A stretch of DNA of 64,000 nucleotides, taken from contig JAQWLM010000019.1 of assembly GCA_029247315.1 (NCBI GenBank), positions 3,572 through 67,571 on the forward strand, in the 5' to 3' direction. This DNA is from AAA164-E04 sp014239995. GTDB lineage: Bacteria; Verrucomicrobiota; Verrucomicrobiia; Limisphaerales; AAA164-E04. How positions within the stretch are numbered: the stretch's first letter is position 1; each line of letters starts with the position of its first letter. Below, piece by piece: positions 17,201 to 24,249 of the stretch. Below the pieces are notes generated by a model, which was not told where the DNA came from, did not search any database, and saw only the letters and a list, made by a program, of their open reading frames with translations. The position numbers and the translations under genes were made by a program.

Positions 17201-17502
17201 TGGGAAGTTTGCTTCAAGAAAAGGGTGACATCCTCAACCTTGATACCCTCGCCCAGTACCCACCGCATGTTCGAAAATTCAAGTTCCACCCCTTTTTCAG
17301 AGAGGCTACGGACAATGCGATGCTTGGCAAAAGCCGGGAGTCCGCGATGTTCAAGACTCCAGAAACACGCCAACAATCCCAGCAGCAACAGGGTGCCCAG
17401 CCATACGACAGCACGCAAGGCCCGCCGCGTCCATCGGGGGCGGCCACGTTTCCCCTGGGGTTGCGGGGAAACGCTCACTGCAGGTTGCTTGGCTTTTTCC
17501 AT
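14260..17502 (-). CDS. AsmA-like/DUF3971-type membrane-anchored envelope protein
   Basis: 1080 residues. A basic N-terminus (GKRGRPRWTRRALR) and one membrane helix at about 29-49 anchor a very long periplasmic part rich in beta strands. The opening after the helix (GLPAFAKHRIVRSLSEKGVE, then LEFSNMRWVLGEGIKVEDVTL) resembles AsmA/YhdP-type proteins. The C-terminal 250 residues (SEGFLSGQLRVTSAE, GTVSLREGQLWDTPLFGVFS, AFGDAGFTITDSLIETPDME) match the AsmA-like C-terminal region. Such proteins form hydrophobic grooves that move phospholipid between membranes. It is the last gene of the gldA-F-G-DUF4340 operon and overlaps the DUF4340 gene by 28 bases. No catalytic motif is seen. Confidence 0.85.
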   Translation of the reverse strand: MEKAKQPAVSVSPQPQGKRGRPRWTRRALRAVVWLGTLLLLGLLACFWSLEHRGLPAFAKHRIVRSLSEKGVELEFSNMRWVLGEGIKVEDVTLFLKQTSHQSSLNAESVQIGFHPVEWFFRGIRIEEALIHGGRLRMPVEANAGAPSFFEINGVNTLLRLHSKEWWQLDFFKGQVLGLEIALSGSITHPHALSSWSPSSSSAVADPQFGNMIEQIVQARKQLDFESSPEIRLHVDLDARNPGKSAAKFSIRFDGIGTKTLNAEDVLITARIPPHGDEDDLWHIEWHASWDKLTVLDDLEFSGKLDGSTLLMARSGKVKAAEFNGTTGVQIPGSLQRLPVHVTGDILAPSKGETSWRMETSLLTEEMSWTQAPVAKLARSECKIRFDWPADGQDPWGGDLEAVVLGLETPWGSMEQCKLQAHLAPSLLPLPDSSRKQWAWWAFLAPYSIGLEAQLKGITGPLLEASEFEAQLQWDAPTLDLKSLTGSLYQGRVNLVGSLDIPSRKAILNGVSSFDARRIRPLLSSNGKRWIDQYEWLDPPRLKARLGAILPDWRDSQPDWRGQVKPTLSIDGHFEVDEAHFRGVPVDGASSDILFEDMHWRLPNLTIRRPEGITRLGYTCDARTQDYHWSVNSTAQPKALRPLLNDAGRKVLSELEFPDPVELKGTIWGRWHHLERTGAEASLKAGRMHYRGQPCLSAEVSGSYTNQFFKLFNPVITRKEGTIRAAGVGIDALERYMTVTNVVSHIHPMAVARAIGPRTAKALEPYRFAKAPSITMSGRFPFGNARGTTAHFDVRGGPFSYWKFHVPSIESQILWDRERFTLKNLGASFYGGDLQGEMRLLLLEEGGASFALDADLENVRLGPFLRDMVVETKESEGFLSGQLRVTSAETDDWGSWQGHGTVSLREGQLWDTPLFGVFSRLMNAISPGLGNSQAAFGDAGFTITDSLIETPDMEIRERTARLKYRGSVDFDGHLDARVEAELLRDAPMLGKVFSMALWPVSKLFEYKVNGALGTPDIQPLYILPKYLLVPFQSLGALDNWLLSENGLLPVQRLWTPLNKSEKAEQEEDKINSDTVPFQAP

Positions 17503-19301
17503 GACAGAATCTCACGCATAGCTTGCGGCAGGGCGGCGGGAAGCTCACAGATGAGCGGACCTGTTTCAAGTTCAACCCCCGCGTAAATATCGGAGCGAGG
17601 CGATTGGCGACCAAACCCAATGCGCTTGACACTTGAAGCCAGGTCACGCTGAAAGTAGATGGTGAGCTGAAGGCTATTCCCCGGCGCACCAATGCCAAAC
17701 TGGGTGTAACGGCCATCACCGGCCTCAACCCATTTACTGGCAGTGGGACGAGAAAGAGCATCGATGAAAGCTTCCGTATATTGCTTTCGCTCCGATTCCA
17801 GGATTTCCCCTTCAAGCATCCAAATGCCCTTTGCAGCGCGCTCCAGGGTCCACTTCGTGGCACCTTCCGCCACCTCCACGCGAACGATGTCCTCCTTGCT
17901 GACGTTCCAAAGAAGTCGGTCGCGTAACTCGATCACATTGCCGGGAAGGTCCAGTAGTAGACTGGCCGGCATTTCGTAGACGGTAGCCTCGTTGGAGCGC
18001 ATCGCGTAGATGGCCTCCCCAAAGGGTCGACTCAGGGTGATCTCCAGAGCACTTTCCACCGCGTTTTCCCGCACCGTTGAGAAATTCATTTTATAGGTTC
18101 CAGAGGAAAACATGGATTGAATCTGTCCATCTGGAACATTGTCATGGAACGCCTTCACCTGAAGGTTGGCCAGGCGCTGAAAAAATTGACGCACAAGGGT
18201 TTCATCCACGGGAAGAGCAATGGGTTGTTCCACTTTCCAACGACCCGCTTTGACATCAAGTAGGAGCGAAAAGATATCGTCACGACCCAGCTCCAGCCGA
18301 TTGAAGGAGTATGCCGGATCAATCAGAAATGGATCCCTGAAGGCAGTTACCGGGATATTGAGATGCTGCTGAAAGATGGGATCCGGAGCGAGTAGAATGG
18401 CAGCGCGTCCCTCCACCCTTGCATAACGTAATCCGGGCTGGTCAGGCACCAAAAAACCAAAGGCCAGCCTGGCGATCGGCTGATCGGCTGAGTGGATCGA
18501 AAACTTGAGTACCGGATCTTCAAGTCCCATCCACTTCAGTGCGCCGGCCTCCTCCGGGGAAAGAAAATCCGTGGTTTGCCAGGCCGGAAGCACCTTGGTC
18601 AACAGGGTTTCAATACGATAAAGGTTAGCGCGCGCGTCCTGAAGTGATGCAGGTTTAGCGAGATACCAGCCACCATGGTCCGGATGCCGCCGCAGGACAA
18701 TCGAGCCATCGACCTGATGCACCTCGATGCGATCGACATTGTTAAGATCAGCGCTGAGGATGCGTGGATCTCTCCATCTCTTGACATCGTCAGGGAGCGT
18801 ATCCATCCAAGCGGCATAGACCACCAAGGCTTCTCTCTCGTCGGCAACACGAACGTAAACCTTGTTGCCGACCGGCTCACGATCACCCAGGCCAAGCGGC
18901 ACCATTCTCTCGCCCTGGCCGAGCGTGATACGGATCTTCGCCGGCTCCAGACCAAAAGTGGACCAGCCACCCTCTCCCAACACCATGCTTTCCGTAAGAA
19001 TGGTCCTGGGCACAAGGTTGGAAAGCGACTCGATCAAACCTGTGACAAGGGTCGGGTGAGCGAGGTCCTCCAGGGGATGGATCATATGCCAACGAGTATC
19101 ATCTCGCCTGAAAACCAGCTCCGAAGCATCACTTTGGATGCGCAGGAAATCCCAGCTTCCGACCTGAGAGCCAGGTAGCAAGGTCTGCTGGATCGGTGTC
19201 GTGGACGGACCCGACTTCCACGGTGATTCAAGCACCAGGATAAAACCCGAGAGTGCCATCGCCATGAGCCATAGTATGATGGTTTGTCTGCGAATCATCA
19301 C
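17475..19301 (-). CDS. DUF4340 domain-containing membrane-anchored protein
   Basis: 608 residues with one N-terminal membrane helix (TIILWLMAMALSGFILVLE) and a long extracytoplasmic region. Repeated DUF4340-type blocks run through it. They are recognised by W-x-M/L-x-x-P openings followed by L-x-x-L segments (RWHMIHPLEDLAHPTLVTGL, GGWYLAKPASLQDARANLYR, GRWKVEQPIALPVDETLVRQ). DUF4340 proteins are frequent neighbours of GldG-type ABC systems, as here. The molecular role is unknown; it may be the periplasmic partner of GldG. The gene starts 55 bases after gldG and its end overlaps the AsmA-like gene. Confidence 0.85.
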   Translation of the reverse strand: MMIRRQTIILWLMAMALSGFILVLESPWKSGPSTTPIQQTLLPGSQVGSWDFLRIQSDASELVFRRDDTRWHMIHPLEDLAHPTLVTGLIESLSNLVPRTILTESMVLGEGGWSTFGLEPAKIRITLGQGERMVPLGLGDREPVGNKVYVRVADEREALVVYAAWMDTLPDDVKRWRDPRILSADLNNVDRIEVHQVDGSIVLRRHPDHGGWYLAKPASLQDARANLYRIETLLTKVLPAWQTTDFLSPEEAGALKWMGLEDPVLKFSIHSADQPIARLAFGFLVPDQPGLRYARVEGRAAILLAPDPIFQQHLNIPVTAFRDPFLIDPAYSFNRLELGRDDIFSLLLDVKAGRWKVEQPIALPVDETLVRQFFQRLANLQVKAFHDNVPDGQIQSMFSSGTYKMNFSTVRENAVESALEITLSRPFGEAIYAMRSNEATVYEMPASLLLDLPGNVIELRDRLLWNVSKEDIVRVEVAEGATKWTLERAAKGIWMLEGEILESERKQYTEAFIDALSRPTASKWVEAGDGRYTQFGIGAPGNSLQLTIYFQRDLASSVKRIGFGRQSPRSDIYAGVELETGPLICELPAALPQAMREILSWKKPSNLQ

Positions 19302-19356
19302 TGAAGTGTTTACAAGGCTGATTGAAAAAACATCCCCACAATCATATACCCACTTT

Positions 19357-20862
19357 TTAATACCTTCGTTTCAACCATACCAAGAATCCACATCCGAATA
19401 CGGCCAAGGGCACGGCACACAACATGACCCACTGAAGCCACTTCAGGGACGCCTTGGGAATGTCCATTCGAAATTCTGTCAAGGGCCTCGGACCAATGCC
19501 TCCTAACAGGGTATCCCGCTCCAACAACCAATTCATGGCAAGGGAAACAAAATCACGGTTACCACCTTTGCGCAGGTGAATGTTGCTGCAAAATTGAGAA
19601 TCTCCAAGGACAACCATCCTGGAGGCCGGTTGATTGAGCCCGCTTTTCTCCGAGGGACTTGCCTGAAGTGCGGTCATGAGGGGGATACTTCCCCTTGCGT
19701 CAATACGGGGGTTGTGAAAAAAGGTACCGTTCGCAAATCCAGACTTTGCCACTCCATTGGTGGTGGTTTGGGCGAGCGACGTGACATCCAAATCATAATC
19801 TTCCAAGGGCCTGTTGATCGGGCTGATGGATCGAGGAAGCGGCAGTACCAAGGGTGTTCGGGTTCCAAGCAGGGGATTCATGACAGGATGTGGCACCAGT
19901 TTGCCGACCAGGAGCTCGCTACCGGAATATTTGGTGACGTCATCCACTACGTTTTGACCCACCCGGATGCGCCAGCTGCTCAACCATGCCTCGAGCCCTG
20001 TCAGGACCCCGAAGGACTTGAAATTGAAAGCAATCAAAGCCCTGCCTCCTTTCCGGATGTATTGCTCCAACAGATTAATTTCCTCCGGAGTCCATTCCTT
20101 CCGCGCACCAGCGACCACGATGGCCGCCGCATCTTCCGGCACCTTGCCCTCCTCACGAAGGATGAGACGCCGGACCTCCATGTTTCTTTCCGATAAGGCC
20201 TGTTTGACGGAGGCATAGCCATCGAGATCCTGGCTTTCGATATCATGTTCCCCGTGACCCTGTGTGAAGTAAACCACCGAGGCCCGTGCTTCAACCAGGT
20301 TCATCATGGTGGAAGTAAAAAGCATCTCGCCCTTGAACCCCACGGCCTGCATCCTCAGCTGGCCATCTGCGGCAGCATGCGTGGTCGTGTAATCCGTCAA
20401 TTCCTTCACTGAGACAACCCGATGCCTGTTCCCCATCGCAAATAGAAGACATTCGGCCTCCTGTTCCGTATCCATGCGATACTGCTGGCGTATACGTTGG
20501 GCCTTGCCGCGTTGACGCAGGTAGTCCACAACTTCCAGTCGGATACCCTGGTTCGCATGCCGATACTCGTTAAGCAATCCCATGATCCGCGCATGCGGCG
20601 TATCCTTCTCATCGGGATCATGGAACACAACCACCCGGATATCATTGGTCAGGGAACGCACCCAGTTCTCGGTGAACGGTGAAAGCATCACCGCGGGATC
20701 TCTGTGCCAAAGCATTCGCCAGGGATGCTTTGCCGCGATGTAATTGAGGCATAGAACTATCATGACCATCGCCAACGCCGCCAAGGCAAAATCCACCCAG
20801 AAGACGGTGCCGGATCTAAGGCGCTGGTGGGAGGGGTTGAGTGATCGCTGTGAAGTTTTCAT
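19357..20862 (-). CDS. gldG: GldG-family ABC-associated extracytoplasmic subunit
   Basis: 501 residues from the ATG at 20862, which has an AAAGGA site six bases upstream. There is a membrane helix near the N-terminus (FALAALAMVMIVLCLNYIAA) and another at the C-terminus (VMLCAVPLAVFGCGFLVWLK) with a basic tail. Between them is a GldG/IFT52-like domain: LTNDIRVVVFHDPDEKD, YTTTHAAADGQLRMQ, VVYFTQGHGEHDIES, and RALIAFNFKSF. GldG partners GldF and GldA in gliding Bacteroidota, but the same set occurs widely in non-gliding bacteria. The gene lies 10 bases after gldF. Its substrate is unknown. Confidence 0.88.
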   Translation of the reverse strand: MKTSQRSLNPSHQRLRSGTVFWVDFALAALAMVMIVLCLNYIAAKHPWRMLWHRDPAVMLSPFTENWVRSLTNDIRVVVFHDPDEKDTPHARIMGLLNEYRHANQGIRLEVVDYLRQRGKAQRIRQQYRMDTEQEAECLLFAMGNRHRVVSVKELTDYTTTHAAADGQLRMQAVGFKGEMLFTSTMMNLVEARASVVYFTQGHGEHDIESQDLDGYASVKQALSERNMEVRRLILREEGKVPEDAAAIVVAGARKEWTPEEINLLEQYIRKGGRALIAFNFKSFGVLTGLEAWLSSWRIRVGQNVVDDVTKYSGSELLVGKLVPHPVMNPLLGTRTPLVLPLPRSISPINRPLEDYDLDVTSLAQTTTNGVAKSGFANGTFFHNPRIDARGSIPLMTALQASPSEKSGLNQPASRMVVLGDSQFCSNIHLRKGGNRDFVSLAMNWLLERDTLLGGIGPRPLTEFRMDIPKASLKWLQWVMLCAVPLAVFGCGFLVWLKRRY

Positions 20863-20872
20863 CTCGGTCCTT

Positions 20873-21619
20873 TCATTTGCGGCTCTCAACCATGCGCCAC
20901 GTCAGGAAAAGGAATAGCCCGGTCGTCGTGGCGTAAAACATGAGGAAGCGACCGTCTGCAGCGCCCCTTACAAAATCCGTCATGTGATCAAACAAGCAGA
21001 TGTATCCAAAAAAAGCCGCCTGCCACCCTGACTGGTCGGGCAAAAGATCAATGACAAAGCTAAGCATGAAAATTACCATCTCCATGGTCAACGCAAGCAT
21101 GGCCGCAATGAGCTGGCTTCGGGTGACCACCGAGGCCAGACAACCAAGGGAAATAAAGAGGCCACCCACCAACATCACTCCCAGCACAGTTCCGGCCACG
21201 ATACCTGCATCCAGATAACCAGGGTCGTTGAAGAATCGCCCTATCCAGATCATGAAACCCCAGAGCGGCAACCACATGACACCGTAAAAAAGCCATGAGG
21301 CAAGGAATTTGGAGGCTACCACCTGGAGGTTGCTCACTGGCGTGGTCATCAGGGCCTCATAGGTGCCGGAAGATTTTTCATAGGCAAAACTCCGCATGGT
21401 GATGGCAGGGCATGCAAGCAACACAATGAACCAGAAAAAGGGGGTATTGTAAAAGGCCTCGGTGATGGGAGCATCCATGGCCCGTCCATTGTAGGCCAAA
21501 ATAACGGTCAACAGGCTGAGACCCACAAGAAACATCACCATGCTGAGGATAACGTAACCCGTCAGGGTACTCAGGTAGAACCCAAGTTCGCGTTTCAGCA
21601 ATATAAGAAAAACACGCAT
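20873..21619 (-). CDS. gldF: ABC transporter permease, GldF type
   Basis: 248 residues with six membrane segments. It begins RVFLILLKRELGFYLSTLTG. The cytoplasmic loop TMRSFAYEKSSGTYEALMTT followed by PVSNLQVVASKFL is the coupling-region signature of ABC-2/GldF permeases. It is the membrane domain paired with the ATPase encoded six bases upstream and the GldG protein downstream. The half-size permease implies a homodimer. No substrate can be deduced. Confidence 0.9.
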   Translation of the reverse strand: MRVFLILLKRELGFYLSTLTGYVILSMVMFLVGLSLLTVILAYNGRAMDAPITEAFYNTPFFWFIVLLACPAITMRSFAYEKSSGTYEALMTTPVSNLQVVASKFLASWLFYGVMWLPLWGFMIWIGRFFNDPGYLDAGIVAGTVLGVMLVGGLFISLGCLASVVTRSQLIAAMLALTMEMVIFMLSFVIDLLPDQSGWQAAFFGYICLFDHMTDFVRGAADGRFLMFYATTTGLFLFLTWRMVESRK

Positions 21620-21625
21620 GTTGGC

Positions 21626-22576
21626 TTAGGTTTCCGCGCGACCACGGCCCACGTGGGTCAATTGAACAAAAAGATCTTCAAGGCTTGGTTTTTGCTGTGT
21701 CAACTCACGCAGCGCCCATCCTCTGTGTTTGGCTTCCTCAAACAACAGGGGGCGGAGGTCGATACCCTCCTTCGAGGTCAAGCGGCATTTCAAGAATCCA
21801 TGCCCGATATCCTCGATCCGGAATTCCGCCACCGCGGGCATGGCCTCCAGAGCATGCGAGAGTGCCTCCCATGGTGCCGCAAGCTCAGCAAGGACATGAG
21901 TGAGCGCACCGACACGTCGATGAATATCTTTCTTGGTGTCATCCGCCAGGAGTCGCCCCGCGTGAAGGATCAGGATACGATCGCATAGGATCTCTACCTC
22001 GTGAAGGATGTGGGTGGAGAGCAGAACGGTGTGCGCACGGGCCAGCGAGGTAATGAGCTTCCGAAAAAGACGCACCTGATGGGGGTCAAGACCACTGGTG
22101 GGCTCATCCAGAATAATCACCTCCGGCCGGTGCAGAATGGCATCGGCAACACCCACCCGCTGACGGTATCCCTTGGACAATTGACCTATGACCCGGCGGC
22201 TGACCTCAACAAGATCGCACTGTTCCAGGACCTCAGCAACCCGCTTGCGGAAAGCTGAACCGGAGAGACCCTTCAGGCCCGCCCGAAACCGCAGGTATTC
22301 CTCTACCCGCATATCAAGGTGCAGGGGATTATTTTCCGGCATGTAACCGATGCGCCTGCGAACTTCCCTTGGCTTGCGCTCAATGTCGTATCCGGCAATA
22401 CGCACTTTCCCTGAGGTTGCAGGCATGAAAGTGGACATGATCCGCATGGTCGTACTTTTCCCGGCACCGTTAGGCCCCAGGAAACCAGCCACCTGTCCTC
22501 TCTGGACAGCAAAGGAAAGGTCCCGCAGGGCTGTATGCCCTGCGTATCGTTTGGTCAATTGCTCCACCTGAATCAT
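21626..22576 (-). CDS. gldA: ABC transporter ATPase, GldA/CcmA type
   Basis: 316 residues from the ATG at 22576, which gives the canonical start MIQVEQLTKRYAGHTALRDL; the open frame to 22711 adds 45 residues with no family match. Walker A is GFLGPNGAGKSTTMRI, the Q-loop region YMPENNPLHLDM, the signature LSKGYRQRVGVADAI, and Walker B with D-loop VIILDEPTSGLDP. The switch histidine is in LLSTHILHEVE. The C-terminal 90 residues form the usual regulatory tail of ABC-2 ATPases. It is the first gene of the operon gldA-gldF-gldG-DUF4340-AsmA; the 165-base gap before it may hold the promoter. Confidence 0.92.
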   Translation of the reverse strand: MIQVEQLTKRYAGHTALRDLSFAVQRGQVAGFLGPNGAGKSTTMRIMSTFMPATSGKVRIAGYDIERKPREVRRRIGYMPENNPLHLDMRVEEYLRFRAGLKGLSGSAFRKRVAEVLEQCDLVEVSRRVIGQLSKGYRQRVGVADAILHRPEVIILDEPTSGLDPHQVRLFRKLITSLARAHTVLLSTHILHEVEILCDRILILHAGRLLADDTKKDIHRRVGALTHVLAELAAPWEALSHALEAMPAVAEFRIEDIGHGFLKCRLTSKEGIDLRPLLFEEAKHRGWALRELTQQKPSLEDLFVQLTHVGRGRAET

Positions 22577-22741
22577 ACATTCGAGAACTCGGTCGAGACC
22601 ACCCGACACCGTCCGTGAAGCATTCTGTTGACAGAACAATCCTAAGGCAAAGGAAAAACGGCCATGAAAGGTGGGTAGAGCGTATCCTCCTGGATGCTGC
22701 TTGCATTCCATCTGATCGACAGGATACGAGCCCGATGGATA

Positions 22742-23290
22742 CTACATTTTACCCGCGCCATGGTGGATTTTGAACCCGTATTTTTGGAGGATGTCACGGC
22801 CTTTGGGTGAATTCACGGAAACCATGTAAGGCGTGCCACACTCGGGGCACCTATGGTTTCGTTTAAGGTCACTTCGCACCAGTGCGAGCAGGATAATCAA
22901 GAGGCCAAGAAGGCCGATCTTGAATAGGCAGGATACAATCAGAATAAGGATCAGGACTACCCAGACCATGCCATTTGACTGCACAGGCCGAGACACGTTG
23001 CAACATGTCTGGCATATCCTGCAGGTGCTCGGCATGGATACCGGTTCAGGAGGATCCGCGCAAGGGTGATGACAAGACGCACATTCCCACATCTGACCCT
23101 CTGGCGACCAATGCAGCGTTTCCAGGGTCTTGCACACTGGACATGTGGCTTTTGGCGCTGCCCAGCAGGGTTTTGGATGAGGAACCGGAGCCGCCGGCAC
23201 CCATTCTCTTCCGCCGTTGGCGCATTTCCAACAGCTATCGAATGGAGGTTCCATCGATTCACCACAAACTTTACATGTGCGCATATGCAT
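22742..23290 (-). CDS. Zinc-ribbon membrane protein of unknown function
   Basis: 182 residues, unrecognised family. Four cysteine knuckle groups are visible: CKVCGES...CWKC (about 7-23), CPVCK...CASC (about 50-76), CRICQTC (about 91-97) and CPECGTPYM (about 154-162). One hydrophobic segment (VWVVLILILIVSCLFKIGLL, continuing to about residue 136) lies between the third and fourth. The protein is probably membrane-anchored with zinc-ribbon domains on both sides or with a hairpin in the membrane. It lies upstream of gldA on the same strand. ATGs at 23290 and 23284 are both possible. The cysteine spacing makes a real gene likely despite lack of a known name. Confidence 0.7.
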   Translation of the reverse strand: MHMRTCKVCGESMEPPFDSCWKCANGGREWVPAAPVPHPKPCWAAPKATCPVCKTLETLHWSPEGQMWECASCHHPCADPPEPVSMPSTCRICQTCCNVSRPVQSNGMVWVVLILILIVSCLFKIGLLGLLIILLALVRSDLKRNHRCPECGTPYMVSVNSPKGRDILQKYGFKIHHGAGKM

Positions 23291-23446
23291 GCCGTTCTGA
23301 TGAAAGTTGCGTTCATACGCAGACTCTCAAGCGTATTCCGTCCAGTATCCCACTCGGGAGTCCCTGAGGTGTGGATCCTAAGGACCCTCACTGCCTGTTC
23401 CCCTATCTCCTTTCCCTTCCATACCGAAAAGCCACCTTAACCCAGG

Positions 23447-23647
23447 TCATGCTCCAAGCACATCCTCGCGCATGCCTCTGCTGTGACTACACGAGTAAAT
23501 CCCACTCACCAATGCGGGCACGGCGGCATGATGGCGCTTCCAATGTTTAAAGACAGGATTTTGATTGTATGGATCTCCTTGGATGCCATACACATTCATT
23601 CTCGGCATGCCTGATATTGATACGCTACGAGGTTTGCCATAATTCAT
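23447..23647 (-). CDS. Possible small protein, 66 residues (doubtful)
   Basis: The ATG at 23647 is preceded by AGGA at seven bases and, further up, by a TTGACT-like box in AT-rich DNA, an arrangement better than most starts in this window. The protein (starting MNYGKPRSVSISGMPRMNVY) has no recognisable motif, no membrane segment and no matching neighbour. It could be a chance frame or a relic of a longer gene. Confidence 0.22.
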   Translation of the reverse strand: MNYGKPRSVSISGMPRMNVYGIQGDPYNQNPVFKHWKRHHAAVPALVSGIYSCSHSRGMREDVLGA

Positions 23648-23805
23648 GCCTTCATCCTAAATCATCACCATCCGATGTTATTTAGTCAATGAGTTTATAT
23701 ATAAATTATATGCGACTTATTAGTTTTTTTCATGATTCTATTTAATTTCAATAAACAGCAGAAAGAGATGTATCACTCACGGTTCATCGATGAGGGTAAG
23801 GGGGT

Positions 23806-23841
23806 AAAAAAAGGCCATCTACCACTGTTTCAACGGCCTGA
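23806..23841 (-). terminator. Intrinsic terminator after the sprT-like gene
   Basis: On the minus strand AGGCC and GGCCT close a loop of about 18 bases and are followed by seven T. It lies about 28 bases after the sprT-like stop. The stem is short, so confidence is moderate. Confidence 0.55.
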
Positions 23842-23868
23842 GAAACCTTCACCGGAAACCTCCACGGT

Positions 23869-24249
23869 TCAGTGGTCAACCCCATGGGCGCCCTCCCCGT
23901 GGAGGAAAACTCTTGGCTCATAACCCGCCCGGCGCATGTAGGCCTGCCACTCCGGACCGTGGGGCTCGATACCCAGACCGAAACGACGAAACGCCATCCA
24001 GTGGGAGGCTTCGTGACACAGGGTCTCCAGGAGCAGGGATTCGTTCCGCGGCTGTAGGAGGTTTGCATTCAGGAAGACGGTATCGGAGGCAACGTGACAA
24101 GTACCCATGACAGATGCCTCCGCCTCATTGAAAACGATATTAAGGGTGCGTGGCAAGGCGGTATAGTTCCAAAGCACCGACCATTCTTTGAGAGCCTGAA
24201 AGGCACGTGCCAAAGCCTCCTTTGTGCGTGGATGCAGAGGCTGACTCAT
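23869..24249 (-). CDS. SprT-like zinc metallopeptidase-fold protein
   Basis: 126 residues. The zinc motif is H79-E80-x-x-H83 (LCHEASHWMAF), and the third ligand region is HGPEWQAYMRRAGY with H97, as in the SprT/Spartan family. The protein is shorter than full SprT because the C-terminal zinc ribbon is missing. SprT domains cleave DNA-crosslinked proteins in eukaryotes; bacterial roles are poorly known. The start overlaps the rarA stop (ATGA), so it is translationally coupled to a replication-fork ATPase. That pairing fits a role in DNA damage tolerance, which is inference. Confidence 0.87.
   Translation of the reverse strand: MSQPLHPRTKEALARAFQALKEWSVLWNYTALPRTLNIVFNEAEASVMGTCHVASDTVFLNANLLQPRNESLLLETLCHEASHWMAFRRFGLGIEPHGPEWQAYMRRAGYEPRVFLHGEGAHGVDH

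Larger units (their letters stand above)
23291..23868. other. 578-base intergenic region, partly AT-rich
   Basis: No convincing gene fills this gap between the sprT-like gene and the zinc-ribbon gene. Bases 23640-23780 are clearly richer in A and T than the surroundings. A terminator for the sprT-like gene lies at 23806-23841, and a weak small reading frame at 23447-23647 is listed separately. Confidence 0.6.

Noticed and set aside
14260..22576. Gliding motility locus
   Set aside because: GldA/F/G-type ABC systems occur widely outside gliding Bacteroidota. None of the core gliding or type IX secretion genes (gldK-N, sprA) is present.
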